Positions 8,517 through 18,633 of a stretch of DNA of 32,025 bases are shown in pieces; the stretch's first letter is position 1, and each line of letters begins with the position of its first letter. The position numbers and the translations under genes were made by a program. The notes beneath the pieces were generated by a model. It saw only the letters and a list, made by a program, of their open reading frames with translations. It ran no database searches and was not told the DNA's origin. The stretch is from Clostridiales bacterium (GTDB lineage Bacteria; Bacillota; Clostridia; Lachnospirales; Lachnospiraceae): the NCBI GenBank assembly GCA_029098165.1, contig JAQXNU010000019.1:1-32025 (forward strand), given 5' to 3'.

Positions 8517-8545
8517 ATTATAACAGTGAGTAGAGTGGATGGCAA
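8517..8545 (-). promoter_or_regulatory. SigA promoter of the PflX-like gene
   Basis: On the minus strand, TTGCCA (8545-8540), a 17-base spacer and TATAAT (8522-8517), about 31 bases upstream of the ATG. It places the transcript start near 8510. Confidence 0.65.
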
Positions 8546-8597
8546 TCATAGAAGACATGTGTTATGCCGAGCTGAGGGTTTTAAAAAATATGATATG

Positions 8598-8606
8598 TGG
8601 TATAAT
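8598..8606 (+). promoter_or_regulatory. Extended -10 promoter of nadE
   Basis: TGGTATAAT (8598-8606) is a TGn-extended -10 box; the -35 region (around 8578) is poor. It gives a leader of about 55 bases before the ATG at 8666. Confidence 0.5.
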
Positions 8607-8665
8607 AAGGCATTGAGAAAAGTACAAGAGATTTATATAAATTTAACTTGAAAGGTTTGAAGTAT

Positions 8666-10597
8666 ATGAGAGACGGATTCTTAAAAGTTGCAACAGCTAC
8701 AACTCATATTAAAGTAGCAGATTGTGATTATAACGCAGATCAAATCATTAACTCAATAAAAAAAGCATATGAAAAGAAGGTAAGATTAGTCGTTTTTCCA
8801 GAACTTTGTATTACAGGGTATACATGCAACGATTTATTTTTACAGGATGCATTGGAAAATGCAGCATTAAACGCATTGATGAAAATTGTAAAAGCATCTG
8901 GTGGATTAGATATGGTGATCCTAGTTGGTTTACCAATGATGAAAGATTCGAAATTATATAATGTTGGTGCAGTTATATTTAATGGAAAGTTACTTGGTAT
9001 CGTACCAAAACAGCACCTTCCAAACTATTCAGAATTTTATGAGGCACGCCATTTTCAGAAAGGAAATACCGAACCAGAAGAAGTAACCATTGGTGGGCAA
9101 AAAGTTTTGTTTGGTGCTAATTTATTATTTGTCAATGAACAGATTCGAGATTTTATCTTAGGTGTTGAAATTTGTGAGGATTTATGGGTTCCACAACCAC
9201 CAAGTGGTGGACTTAGTATGGCAGGAGCCACAGTAATTGCAAACCTTTCAGCAGGAGATGAAAATACGGGAAAGGATGCATATCGGAAGGATCTTGTTAA
9301 GAGTCAGTCAGGACGTTTGATCTGTGGGTATTTATATGCCAGTGCTGGTGATGGAGAATCTACAACCGATTTAGTATTTTCGGGGCATAATCTAATTGCA
9401 GAGAATGGTTCTATATTAGCGGAGTCGGAGCGTTTCGTAAACCAAATGATCATAACGGAATTGGATTTATCTAAGTTAGTGAGTGAGAGACGACGTATGT
9501 CAACATTTATCGTAAATTCAGCTAATTATGTACGAGTTCCATTTCGTTTTGAAAATGCAAACGAAGAAGTTACATTGACTCGTCATGTTGCAAAAGCGCC
9601 ATTTGTTCCAAGTAATGAAAAACAACGCGAAAAACGTTGCAACGAGATAACAATGATTCAGGCAATGGGACTAAAAAAACGTTTAGAGCATATTGGGTGT
9701 AAAAACGTTGTGATCGGAATTAGTGGCGGTTTAGATTCTACGTTAGCATTACTTGTAGTAGCTAAGGCATTTGATCTGTTAGAATTGGATCGTAAGGGAA
9801 TCATTGCAGTTACGATGCCTTGTTTTGGAACTACGGATCGTACCTATAACAATGCTATTACATTGACAAAAGAACTGAATGCGACCATTCGAGAAGTTCC
9901 AATCAGTGAATCTGTACTGCTTCATATGAGAGACATTGGACATGATGTTAATGTACAGGATGTTACGTATGAAAACTCTCAGGCGCGTGAGCGAACACAG
10001 GTATTAATGGACCTTGCAAACGAATGTAATGGTATCGTAATCGGTACAGGAGATATGTCGGAACTTGCACTTGGTTGGGCAACCTATAATGGGGATCATA
10101 TGTCGATGTATGGAGTGAATGCATCCGTACCTAAGACGTTAGTTCGTTATCTTGTTTCACATTTTGCACAGGAAGCTAAATCAAAGGCGTTGCAGAATGT
10201 ATTACTTGATATCCTGGATACTCCAGTCAGCCCTGAACTGTTACCTCCAAAAGAAGGTGAGATTGCTCAGAAGACCGAGGATATTGTTGGACCTTATGAA
10301 TTGCATGATTTCTTCTTGTATTACGTGATGAGATATGGATATATGCCTTCTAAGATTTATCGTTTAGCTGTTTATGCGTTTGAAAGTGATTATTCCAAAG
10401 AAACAATTTTGAAATGGGAAAAGATCTTTTATCGTCGATTCTTCACTCAACAGTTTAAACGTTCTTGTCTTCCAGATGGGCCAAAAGTAGGTTCCGTTGC
10501 AGTATCTCCACGCGGTGATTTACGTATGCCAAGTGATGCAAGTTATAGAATTTGGATGGAGGATCTTGAATCTATTAATTTAGAAAATGAACGTTAG
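8666..10597 (+). CDS. nadE: Glutamine-dependent NAD+ synthetase
   Basis: 643 residues from the ATG at 8666 (MRDGFLKVATATTH), with AAAGG 10 bases upstream; a TTG 18 bases earlier is less likely. It catalyses the last step of NAD synthesis, deamido-NAD + ATP + glutamine to NAD, in the cytoplasm. The N-terminal nitrilase-type glutaminase domain has the catalytic triad E46 (FPELCITGY), K115 (VPKQHLPNY) and C170 (VEICEDLW). The C-terminal synthetase domain has the ATP-pyrophosphatase P-loop SGGLDST (353-359), then GTGDMSELALGW and the late RRFFTQQFKRSCLPDGPK segment. The length agrees with the fused, glutamine-using form (about 640-680 residues), not the short ammonia-dependent one. It is a single-gene unit, followed by palindromic repeat copy 2. 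Confidence 0.95.
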   Translation: MRDGFLKVATATTHIKVADCDYNADQIINSIKKAYEKKVRLVVFPELCITGYTCNDLFLQDALENAALNALMKIVKASGGLDMVILVGLPMMKDSKLYNVGAVIFNGKLLGIVPKQHLPNYSEFYEARHFQKGNTEPEEVTIGGQKVLFGANLLFVNEQIRDFILGVEICEDLWVPQPPSGGLSMAGATVIANLSAGDENTGKDAYRKDLVKSQSGRLICGYLYASAGDGESTTDLVFSGHNLIAENGSILAESERFVNQMIITELDLSKLVSERRRMSTFIVNSANYVRVPFRFENANEEVTLTRHVAKAPFVPSNEKQREKRCNEITMIQAMGLKKRLEHIGCKNVVIGISGGLDSTLALLVVAKAFDLLELDRKGIIAVTMPCFGTTDRTYNNAITLTKELNATIREVPISESVLLHMRDIGHDVNVQDVTYENSQARERTQVLMDLANECNGIVIGTGDMSELALGWATYNGDHMSMYGVNASVPKTLVRYLVSHFAQEAKSKALQNVLLDILDTPVSPELLPPKEGEIAQKTEDIVGPYELHDFFLYYVMRYGYMPSKIYRLAVYAFESDYSKETILKWEKIFYRRFFTQQFKRSCLPDGPKVGSVAVSPRGDLRMPSDASYRIWMEDLESINLENER

Positions 10598-10612
10598 AAA
10601 TATTTAAAAAGA

Positions 10613-10775
10613 AAAAAGGGACTGTAAGATAAACTGCATAAGGGATGAGCATGAGAGGCGGAGAATCACATTAGAATTTGGCTAAGTCCGGCCGATAGGG
10701 AAAGGCAGCTAAATTCTAATGTGATTCTCCGACTCTCTTTTCGTTGCTTTTTGAAGTTTTTCACAGCCCCTTTTT
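10613..10775. repeat. Palindromic intergenic repeat, copy 2
   Basis: It lies between nadE and the convergent gene ending at 10820. The outer tip AAAAAGGGACTGTAA pairs with TTCACAGCCCCTTTTT. The inner hairpin 10653-10737 has arms GAGAATCACATTAGAATTTG and the complement ending TTCTCCGACTCTC, with core GGCTAAGTCCGGCCG then AGGGAAAGGCAGCT. The middle segments (10630-10650 versus 10738-10758) pair only partly. A T-rich right arm makes it a plausible terminator for nadE, and its A-rich left end a terminator for the opposing gene. Confidence 0.85.
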
Positions 10776-10819
10776 GGAAAGAAAGATAGGTATGGTAATA
10801 GAGGAAAATGCGTTATGTA

Positions 10820-11266
10820 TTATTCTTTTGTTGGAGCGATGGCTGCCTTTGCAAGCGTTTGTTCAACGACATCCAAAAGAAGTGTCGAAGTAAATTTCCT
10901 GTCTTCCGAGATTTTGATAGAGGCAATATCGACATCATTACATAGCTGTTCAGCAATATCTTTAATGGATGCTTCTAACAGTGGAAACATTGTTGTTACC
11001 GATTCGTCGATATTAACGATCTCTACTGAACATATGTGATTGCTATCTACAACAATTTCAAGATTTAAGTTGGTATCATTTAAAGTAAATTCTGAAGAAT
11101 ACTTGCCTGGTGTATATAATGCAACATCACTTACATCCGTGCTATTATCTTTTCCAGATTTAATTAGGGTGATCAGTAAGATGATTAGTACGATTCCGAG
11201 TATTGCAAATATGACCCCATATATGATTTGCTTTAGCTTAATAACAACTATTTTTGTATTTGACAT
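10820..11266 (-). CDS. Membrane-anchored hypothetical protein
   Basis: 148 residues; GGGAGG (11280-11275) is 8 bases before the ATG, so the start is firm. The N-terminus is a short basic stretch followed by a strong hydrophobic helix (about residues 14-36, IYGVIFAILGIVLIILLITLI) without a clear cleavage site, suggesting a membrane anchor with the rest outside the cell. The exported part begins YTPGKYSSEFTLNDTNLNLE and alternates strand-like segments, then has a likely helix (LLEASIKDIAEQLCNDVD) and a C-terminal helix. The layout recalls small FMN-binding-like or substrate-binding-like folds, but I see no diagnostic motif and do not assign a function. It is a monocistronic gene between nadE (convergent) and addB (divergent). 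Confidence 0.75.
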   Translation of the reverse strand: MSNTKIVVIKLKQIIYGVIFAILGIVLIILLITLIKSGKDNSTDVSDVALYTPGKYSSEFTLNDTNLNLEIVVDSNHICSVEIVNIDESVTTMFPLLEASIKDIAEQLCNDVDIASIKISEDRKFTSTLLLDVVEQTLAKAAIAPTKE

Positions 11267-11452
11267 CTTTTTTTCCTCCCATTATGCTTTATACAGTTTA
11301 TTACCCTTCTCTAAAGAATATGATTGTTTCAAAAAATAATGCAAGGATTCTTTTGTTTAGTGTATAATTATTCTTAGTAAAAGGAATTAAGTGAGTGTTG
11401 AGATAGATAGCGTTTGTTGGCATCGCTAACAAATTTAGAATAGGAGGGTATG

Positions 11453-14400
11453 ATGGGCTTACAGTTTATATTGGGTAGTTCGGGTGCGGGGAAGACGCAT
11501 TGGGTTTATGATACGATCATCAAAGAATCTATGGTGAATACAGATACGAACTATATTATTCTGGTGCCAGAGCAGTTTACCCTGCAGACACAGAAAGATT
11601 TAGTTCATATGCATCCGAATAAAGGGATCATGAATATTGATATCCTAAGTTTTATGCGTTTAGCATATCACGTGTTTGATGAAGTAGGAGGCAATAATCG
11701 TCTAGTACTTGAGGATACTGGAAAGAGCATGATCGTAAAGAAGGTTGTTATGGAGAAGAAAAACGATCTGATCTTGTTTGGAGCGAATGTAAAGAAGCAG
11801 GGATTTATTGACGAGATGAAATCGATGATCTCAGAGCTGTTACAATATTCTATTCATAGTGAAGAGTTAGAGAAGATGAGAGAAATCGCGGGAGATAAGA
11901 AACTGTTATCGAATAAGATCAATGATATTATTACGATTTATAGTGCTTATGAGGACTTCTTACGTGATCGATATATTAATGCAGAGGAAATTTTGGATCT
12001 TCTCTGCGAAGTGATCGGCAAGTCAGAAAAAATCAAAGATAGCGTAATCTGTCTCGATGGATTTACCGGATTTACGCCATCTCAGAATAAGTTGCTTTCC
12101 TATCTGCTTAAGTATGCAAAGAAAGTTTATGTTACAGTTACCTTGGATGCAAGAGAGGAAAATCGATATTTAAAAGAGCATGAATTGTTTTATCTTAGTT
12201 ATAAAACAATTGAGAAGTTAACCAAAATTGCAGATGAAAATGGCATTGAGGTGCTTCCTAACATTTTTCCAAATGCGTCAGATCCAGTTTTGTACCGATA
12301 TCGCAATTCTAAGGCATTAGCTCATCTAGAACATAATATCTTTCGATATGCGTACAAGACTTTTGAAGAAGAGCAGGAGGATATCACAATCACTGCTGCT
12401 AAGACAGCAAAAGAGGAAGTTAAGAGTGCTGTAATTGAAATTTGTCGATTAATTCGGGAAGAGGGCTATCGATATAAAGATATTGCAATTGTTACAGGTG
12501 ACGTAGAAGGGTATGCACAGATCATTAAGCGGGAGTTAGCTCAAGTTGAAATCCCATGTTTCGTCGATCTAAAAAAGAATATCCTAACCAATCCGTTGGT
12601 GGAGTTAATCCGTGCTGTCATCGAAGTGGTAGAACATAACTTTTCCTATGAAGGGGTAATGAGATTCTTAAAGTGTATGCTTGTGGGTGTGGACCATGAA
12701 GAACTAGCTTCTTTGGACAATTATGTGATTGCGCAAGGAATCCGTGGAATTTCCATGTATGAGAGAGAATGGACAAGAACCTATCGTACCAATTATGAAA
12801 TTAATCTAGAACAGATTAATCAGTTGAGGGAACGAATCGTTAGTGAACTTCGTCCATTATATGATACTTTAAATAAAAAAGATGCAACCGTAAGAGAGAA
12901 GGTGACAGCACTTTATCATCTGATGGTACATTACCATTGTGAAGAAAAGCTACAAAAGGAAGCGGATGTTTTTAAATCAAAACCAACAGACGAAAACATG
13001 CAGCGTGCGAAAGAGTATGAACAGGTATATCGTCTTGTAATAGAAATCTTTGACCGAATCGTAGAACTGCTTGGAGATGATGTTCTTTCAATCAAGGAAT
13101 TTAAAGATATCTTAGAAACAGGTCTAAAAGAAGCTAAGGTAGGTCTAATCCCACCAGGAGTGGATCAGATTTTGGTCGGTGATATCGAACGTACCCGTTT
13201 AAAGGATATCAAAGCGTTATTCTTTGTTGGAGTCAATGATGGAGTGGTACCGAAAGCAAACCCAGGTGGAGGAATTCTATCGGACATGGATCGACAACTA
13301 TTTGCGGATCATGCAATCGAGCTTTCACCAACAAAACGACAGAATGCTTATACGACGGAATTTTATCTATATTTGAATCTTACAAAACCTCAGAACAAGT
13401 TATATTTATCATTTGCTAAGATTGATGCCATGGGAAAGGCAATGCGTACGTCCTATCTGATTGGTAAGATACAGAAGCTGTTTCCGAAGATTGTAACAAA
13501 AAATGCAGATGTAAGAACGGGAAATATCGATCAGGATTTAGATAAGATTTTGAGTACGGATGAAGGATTTGATTATCTGATCGAACAGCTCCGTGATTAT
13601 GAAGAGGATGTCGATAATGATTTATTTTATGAACTTTATCAGCTTTACTTGGATGGTAGGCTAAGAGCCCGTACTCCATTATCGGATATTTTGGACGGGG
13701 TCTTTTATCAGAACAAAGAAAAAGGATTATCTGCAGTCGTTGCGAAAAAACTATATGCGGAGACACTAGTTGGATCGGTAACACGAATGGAACGTTACGC
13801 AGCTTGTGCTTTTGCACACTTTTTGGAATATGGATTAAATCTAGAGGAAAGAAAACAGTATCAGGTTTCTGTACCGGATATCGGTAATATCTTTCATGAA
13901 GCACTGGAATTATTCTCGAAGAAATTAAAGGCTAGTGAATATAACTGGCACAACGTTCCGAAAGAGGTGGAGATTGCACTCGGAAAAGAAAGTGTCGTGG
14001 AAGCTGTGACCGATTTCGGAAATGGAATTTTAGAAAGTTCTAAGAGGAATGCCTATCTGATCCAGCGAGTAGAACGAATTTTATTAAAGACTGTAGAGAT
14101 GTTGGCAAAACAGCTGCGGGCCGGTAAATTCGAACCGTTTCTATACGAACAGTTCTTTGCTCATGCGGATCGTTATCTGAATCTTCATGGTCGTATTGAC
14201 CGTGTCGATATTTACGAAGATGAAAAGAAATTATATCTCAAAGTAATTGACTATAAATCAGGAAGTACGTCCTTTGATCTAATGAGTCTTTATTACGGAT
14301 TGCAGTTACAGCTTGGGGTGTATTTAAGTGCTGCGATAGAGCTGATGAAAGAAAAATATCCAGAAAAAGAGATTGTACCTGCGGGTGTTTTCTATTATAA

Positions 14401-14914
14401 CTTAGATGACCCGATTGTTGAGAAATCAGATCATGTGGAAGCAGATATTGATAAGAAACTTCGTATGAACGGATTAGCGAATGCTGCCAAAGAAGTTGTA
14501 ACGCTGATGGATGGAAAGTTGTTATCTCCAGATGGATCATTAAATAAAAGTACAAAATCGAATGTGATTCCAGTTGAGACGAGTAAAGATGGGGAATTTA
14601 CAAAGAGGTCTTCAGTTGCAACGCTCGAGCAGTTCCAACAGTTGCAGAGATATATTACGAACCTGATGCACTCGTTTTCGGTTAAGATCATGGAGGGAGA
14701 CGTGTATCATAATCCCTATAAGAATAAAAATAAAGAAGCATGTAGCTATTGTAAATTTAGTTCGGTGTGTGGATTTGACTGTAAGATTGAAGGATTTAAA
14801 TTTCGTAAATTAAAATCACTTGCCAATGAAGATGTATGGAGACTGTTAACAGAGGAAGGAGATGAGGAAGATGGCGAACATGACGTGGACGGAGCAACAG
14901 AGGAAAGTAATTGA
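11453..14914 (+). CDS. addB: ATP-dependent helicase/deoxyribonuclease subunit B (AddB)
   Basis: 1153 residues from the second of two adjacent ATGs (11453), which lies 5 bases after AGGAGG (11442-11447); the first ATG at 11450 is too close. AddB is the RecC/Cas4-like partner of AddA. Together they resect double-strand ends to load RecA and degrade foreign DNA. Evidence: an N-terminal Walker A GSSGAGKT (residues 8-15), the UvrD-like body, and a C-terminal RecB-family nuclease with GRIDRVDIYEDEKK and VIDYKSG. An Fe-S staple is formed by one cysteine in RYAACAFAHF (about base 13804) and the cluster C-SY-C-KFSSV-C near 14740. These match the four cysteines known from Bacillus AddB. Its 3' end overlaps addA by 44 bases, which indicates translational coupling. 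A TATAAT at 11363-11368 is a candidate -10 box, with a weak -35. Confidence 0.95.
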   Translation: MGLQFILGSSGAGKTHWVYDTIIKESMVNTDTNYIILVPEQFTLQTQKDLVHMHPNKGIMNIDILSFMRLAYHVFDEVGGNNRLVLEDTGKSMIVKKVVMEKKNDLILFGANVKKQGFIDEMKSMISELLQYSIHSEELEKMREIAGDKKLLSNKINDIITIYSAYEDFLRDRYINAEEILDLLCEVIGKSEKIKDSVICLDGFTGFTPSQNKLLSYLLKYAKKVYVTVTLDAREENRYLKEHELFYLSYKTIEKLTKIADENGIEVLPNIFPNASDPVLYRYRNSKALAHLEHNIFRYAYKTFEEEQEDITITAAKTAKEEVKSAVIEICRLIREEGYRYKDIAIVTGDVEGYAQIIKRELAQVEIPCFVDLKKNILTNPLVELIRAVIEVVEHNFSYEGVMRFLKCMLVGVDHEELASLDNYVIAQGIRGISMYEREWTRTYRTNYEINLEQINQLRERIVSELRPLYDTLNKKDATVREKVTALYHLMVHYHCEEKLQKEADVFKSKPTDENMQRAKEYEQVYRLVIEIFDRIVELLGDDVLSIKEFKDILETGLKEAKVGLIPPGVDQILVGDIERTRLKDIKALFFVGVNDGVVPKANPGGGILSDMDRQLFADHAIELSPTKRQNAYTTEFYLYLNLTKPQNKLYLSFAKIDAMGKAMRTSYLIGKIQKLFPKIVTKNADVRTGNIDQDLDKILSTDEGFDYLIEQLRDYEEDVDNDLFYELYQLYLDGRLRARTPLSDILDGVFYQNKEKGLSAVVAKKLYAETLVGSVTRMERYAACAFAHFLEYGLNLEERKQYQVSVPDIGNIFHEALELFSKKLKASEYNWHNVPKEVEIALGKESVVEAVTDFGNGILESSKRNAYLIQRVERILLKTVEMLAKQLRAGKFEPFLYEQFFAHADRYLNLHGRIDRVDIYEDEKKLYLKVIDYKSGSTSFDLMSLYYGLQLQLGVYLSAAIELMKEKYPEKEIVPAGVFYYNLDDPIVEKSDHVEADIDKKLRMNGLANAAKEVVTLMDGKLLSPDGSLNKSTKSNVIPVETSKDGEFTKRSSVATLEQFQQLQRYITNLMHSFSVKIMEGDVYHNPYKNKNKEACSYCKFSSVCGFDCKIEGFKFRKLKSLANEDVWRLLTEEGDEEDGEHDVDGATEESN

Positions 14915-17900
14915 TGTGAGAAATCGCAATATCCTTGTATCCGCAGCAGCAGGCTCTGGAAAGACTGCAGTTTTGGTAGAAAGAATCATAGAAAAGATTA
15001 CGTCAAAGGAGAATCCAATCAATATTGACCAGCTATTGATCGTTACGTTCACGAAGGCTGCTGCAGGCGAGATGAGAGAGCGTATTGGAAAAGCGATTGA
15101 AAAGAAAGTATTAGAAGAACCCGATAATACACATCTTCAAAAACAGATGACCCTTCTGTATAATGCGCAGATCACTACCATTGATAGCTTCTGTCTTTAT
15201 GTGATCCGTAATTATTTTCATACGATTGATTTGGATCCCTCTTTCCGTATTGCAGATGAGGCAGAGTTGACGTTATTGCGTTCTGATGTGATCGCAGAGC
15301 TATTAGAAGAACGTTATGAGGAAGGAAATGAAGAGTTTTTAAATTTTGTAGAATGTTATTCTGCTTCCAAATCGGACGAGCCGATTGAAGATCTGATCCT
15401 TAAATTATATCAGTTTTCCATGAGTTATCCTTATCCAGAGGAATGGCTGAGTAAACGGATTGAAGACTTTGAGATCACAACGCTTAAAGAATTGAATGAA
15501 TCTGAATGGATGAAAGATTTAATTTATCGTATCAAACTCTTACTGAACGATGCGAGAAGAATTAATCAAGAGGCATTAAGCATCTGTGTGAGTCCGAATG
15601 GACCAGAACAGTATATGCAAGCATTAACAGCAGATCAGGAAATCTTGGACTCATTGTATAACATTACGTCTTACGAAGGGTATTATGAAGCATTAGGAAA
15701 TCTGTCCTTTGCCAGACTCTCTACTAAAAAAGTACCTGATGTAGATGAAGAGAAAAAAGAACTCGTTAAGAATCTTCGTAATCAGTGTAAAGACTTATTA
15801 AAAGATTTATCAGAAGATTATTTTTATCAGTCTCCAGAGGAAATGATCGCAGATATGACAAAGGTAGCGAAACCAATGGCGGTACTGATAGATCTGGTAC
15901 AGGCTTTCTCGGTTAAGTTACGTGAGGCTAAGGAAGAATCCAACCTTGTTGATTTCTCTGACCTTGAACACTTTGCACTTCAGATTTTAGTGGACCATTC
16001 GGATGGAGGAACGACTCCAACTGGGGCGGCCAATGATTTAAGTGAACAGTTTGAAGAAATTATGATCGATGAATATCAGGACAGTAATCTTGTTCAGGAA
16101 TATATCTTAACAAGTATTTCGAGAGAGAGAAAAGGTCAGCCAAATTTATTTATGGTAGGCGATGTAAAGCAGAGTATTTATAAATTCCGTTTAGCCCGAC
16201 CAGAGTTGTTCATGGAGAAATATAATACGTATACAGAAGAGGATTCTAAGGCTCAAAAAATCGAGTTAAGCAAGAACTTCCGTAGTAGGGATGAAGTTTT
16301 GTCTTCCGTCAATCATATCTTTCATAAGATCATGCGAGAATCGCTTGGTGGGATTGAATATACAGATAAGGTTGCTCTTTACACTGGAGCAAGCTTCCCA
16401 GAACAGGAAGAACCTAAGAGTAATCAGACGGAACTGATCCTGGTCAATATGAATATGGACGATACAGAGTTATCAGAGGAAGAGAATGAGACTGCAGAAC
16501 TTACAAATCGTGAGGTGGAGGCCAGAGCAATCGCTGCTAAGATTAAGCAGATGATGAAAGAAGAATTTCAAGTTACAAGCAATGGAACACTGCGCAAGAT
16601 GAGATACAGTGATATTGTCATTTTGCTTCGAACTATGTCCAATTGGTCGGAAACTTTTGTAGAGCAACTATTAGCGGAGGGAATCCCTTGTTATTCCGAT
16701 ACACAGACTGGATATTTCCAAACGTTAGAGGTTAAGACAATCCTAAATTATCTTCGTGTACTGGACAATCCCAAACAGGATATTCCAATGATGGCGGTGC
16801 TTTATTCTCCAATTGGTAAACTTACATCAACAGAGTTAGGGTTACTTCGAACTAGCGTGCCATTAAGGGAACATGATGGTAAGCCTTGTTCATTATATGA
16901 TGCGGCAAGATACTGTTTGAAATCCGATAATAATATATTAGCTGCAAAATTGACTCTTTTCTTTGAACGATACGACCTGCTTCGTGCAAAATGCGACTAT
17001 CTTAGTGTACATGAGTTAATCCAAGAGATTTACCAGGTTACTGGATATGATCTGTATGTGTATGCCATGCCTGGTGGCGAACAGAGACGAAGTAACTTAA
17101 ATATGCTGATTTCCCATGCAGTTACATTTGAACAGAGTAGTTATCATGGACTTTTTCAATTCATACGCTATGTGGAACGTTTGCTTAAGTACGAGATTGA
17201 TTATGGAGAAGCTTCCAGCGTCAGTGAAAATGATAATGCAGTCCGAATTATGAGTATTCATAAGAGTAAAGGACTAGAGTTTCCAGTCGTATTCCTGGGC
17301 GGAATGGGAAAGACATTTAATAATATGGATGCCAGAGAAAAAATCGTATTCCATCCAGATTACGGGATTGGACCAGAATGTATCGACGTGGTAACAAGAA
17401 CGAAGATTCCAACCCTTATGAAACGTGCTATACAGAAAAAATTAGTGTTAGATAATTTAGGGGAAGAATTAAGAATCCTATATGTTGCACTAACTCGTGC
17501 AAAAGAAAAACTGATCATGATTGGTACGGTTAAGGATGCAGAAAAGGAATTGCAGAAATGGGGACAGACAAGTTCAATCTCAGAGGAACAGATGATGTAT
17601 CAGACACTTGCAAAAGCAACAAATTACTTTTCTTTTGTCGGACCCGCTTCTATAAATGATAAAACGATTGCGCTGAGTACGATTCAGTTAACACAGTTAG
17701 AGTCCTTGGAAGAAGAAAAACAGATCGGTCTGACGAAAAAAGAAGAGGATTTATCGGCGGAGAATTTTGTAGAATCTAAGAATGAAGAATTAAGAAAAAA
17801 ACTAATGGAGCGATTGGATTATGAATATCCATATAAGAAACAAGCAAATCTGCCGATAAAGACAACGGTAAGTGAATTGAAAAAACTTGGCGATGATGTG

Positions 17901-18527
17901 GATGATGAGTTGACAGCTGTGTTACGAGAGATACAAGAAGAAACAACAGCACTTGTTATGGAGGAACCAACCATCCCTGCATTTTTAAAACAGGAAACAG
18001 AGCTAAAGGGAGCGAATCGTGGTACCTTAATTCATAAGATTCTGGAGTGTATCGAATTTAACAAGGTTCATACGTATGATCATTTAAAATGTCTGGTTGA
18101 TAACTTAATTACAGATGGTATTCTTGAGGAAGGCGATATTAAGAGAATTTCATTACGACAACTAGTACCATTTTTGCAATCTCCAATTTGTGAACGAATT
18201 CGAATTGCGGAAGCAGAGCATAAGTTTTACAAAGAGCAGCAGTTTGTAATCGGTATTGAAGCTAATTTTATTCAGGACGATTATCAAGGGGAGGACATTG
18301 TATTAATTCAGGGTGTTATTGATGCTTTCTTTGAAGAAGATGATGGATTTGTTTTATTGGACTATAAAACTGACCGTATTGAAGAAGGAGAAGAAGATGT
18401 ATTAGTGAAGCGTTATCATAAACAGTTGGATTACTATGCAGTTGCCATTGAGCGGATGTATAATAAACCGATAAAAGAAAAGCTGATCTATTCTTTTGCA
18501 CTTCAAAAGACGATAGGCCTTGTTTAA
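14871..18527 (+). CDS. addA: ATP-dependent helicase/nuclease subunit A (AddA)
   Basis: 1218 residues from the ATG at 14871 (MANMTWTEQQ), with AAGGAG 9 bases upstream inside addB; an ATG at 14862 would leave no spacing. It is a superfamily 1A 3'-5' helicase with a C-terminal nuclease. Visible motifs: Walker A AAAGSGKT (25-32), motif Ia TFTKAAAGEMRERI, Walker B IDEYQDSN, motif III GDVKQSIYKFR, motif V MSIHKSKGLEFPVVF and motif VI LRILYVALTRAKEKL. The RecB-type nuclease follows, with RGTLIHKILE, GVIDAFFEEDDG and LLDYKTDRI. Length matches the Firmicutes family. The AddA nuclease cuts the strand its own motor moves along, and AddB cuts the other (family knowledge). It shares a transcript with addB. 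The spore-protein gene begins about 100 bases later. Confidence 0.96.
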   Translation: MANMTWTEQQRKVIDVRNRNILVSAAAGSGKTAVLVERIIEKITSKENPINIDQLLIVTFTKAAAGEMRERIGKAIEKKVLEEPDNTHLQKQMTLLYNAQITTIDSFCLYVIRNYFHTIDLDPSFRIADEAELTLLRSDVIAELLEERYEEGNEEFLNFVECYSASKSDEPIEDLILKLYQFSMSYPYPEEWLSKRIEDFEITTLKELNESEWMKDLIYRIKLLLNDARRINQEALSICVSPNGPEQYMQALTADQEILDSLYNITSYEGYYEALGNLSFARLSTKKVPDVDEEKKELVKNLRNQCKDLLKDLSEDYFYQSPEEMIADMTKVAKPMAVLIDLVQAFSVKLREAKEESNLVDFSDLEHFALQILVDHSDGGTTPTGAANDLSEQFEEIMIDEYQDSNLVQEYILTSISRERKGQPNLFMVGDVKQSIYKFRLARPELFMEKYNTYTEEDSKAQKIELSKNFRSRDEVLSSVNHIFHKIMRESLGGIEYTDKVALYTGASFPEQEEPKSNQTELILVNMNMDDTELSEEENETAELTNREVEARAIAAKIKQMMKEEFQVTSNGTLRKMRYSDIVILLRTMSNWSETFVEQLLAEGIPCYSDTQTGYFQTLEVKTILNYLRVLDNPKQDIPMMAVLYSPIGKLTSTELGLLRTSVPLREHDGKPCSLYDAARYCLKSDNNILAAKLTLFFERYDLLRAKCDYLSVHELIQEIYQVTGYDLYVYAMPGGEQRRSNLNMLISHAVTFEQSSYHGLFQFIRYVERLLKYEIDYGEASSVSENDNAVRIMSIHKSKGLEFPVVFLGGMGKTFNNMDAREKIVFHPDYGIGPECIDVVTRTKIPTLMKRAIQKKLVLDNLGEELRILYVALTRAKEKLIMIGTVKDAEKELQKWGQTSSISEEQMMYQTLAKATNYFSFVGPASINDKTIALSTIQLTQLESLEEEKQIGLTKKEEDLSAENFVESKNEELRKKLMERLDYEYPYKKQANLPIKTTVSELKKLGDDVDDELTAVLREIQEETTALVMEEPTIPAFLKQETELKGANRGTLIHKILECIEFNKVHTYDHLKCLVDNLITDGILEEGDIKRISLRQLVPFLQSPICERIRIAEAEHKFYKEQQFVIGIEANFIQDDYQGEDIVLIQGVIDAFFEEDDGFVLLDYKTDRIEEGEEDVLVKRYHKQLDYYAVAIERMYNKPIKEKLIYSFALQKTIGLV

Positions 18528-18568
18528 AATCCAATCAATAGGGACACACTTATTATGATATTGTTAGG

Positions 18569-18613
18569 TTGTACAGAATAGAAAAAGTGATTGACTTTTT
18601 ATATTCTGTGCAA
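18569..18613. other. Imperfect hairpin between addA and the spore protein gene
   Basis: TTGTACAGAATAGAAAAAGT, loop GATTG, then ACTTTTTATATTCTGTGCAA: a ~20-bp stem with two mismatches. It has no T-run immediately after it on the plus strand, so it is not a classical terminator. It may be a transcript-processing or leader structure of the spore gene. I could not find a convincing SigG promoter here, although spore protein genes normally use one. Confidence 0.45.
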
Positions 18614-18633
18614 GAAAATAAGGAGTGTGTAAT

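Noticed and set aside
8486-8545. N-terminal extension of the PflX-like protein (20 hydrophobic residues) as a signal peptide
   Set aside because: The extension overlaps a consensus promoter and its own ribosome binding site; the radical SAM protein starts at 8485 and is cytoplasmic.
10815-11339. Two plus-strand open frames (74 and 99 residues) opposite the membrane protein gene
   Set aside because: They are shadows of the minus-strand gene, which has a strong GGGAGG site and a sensible membrane helix; neither plus-strand frame has a site or a recognisable product.
13416-13904. A 162-residue open frame on the minus strand inside addB
   Set aside because: It lies wholly within a well-supported gene, has no ribosome binding site, and its composition (rich in H, P, Y) is that of an antisense shadow.
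18569-18613. Hairpin after addA as a rho-independent terminator
   Set aside because: There is no T-run after the stem on the addA strand, so it is listed as a structure of unknown role.
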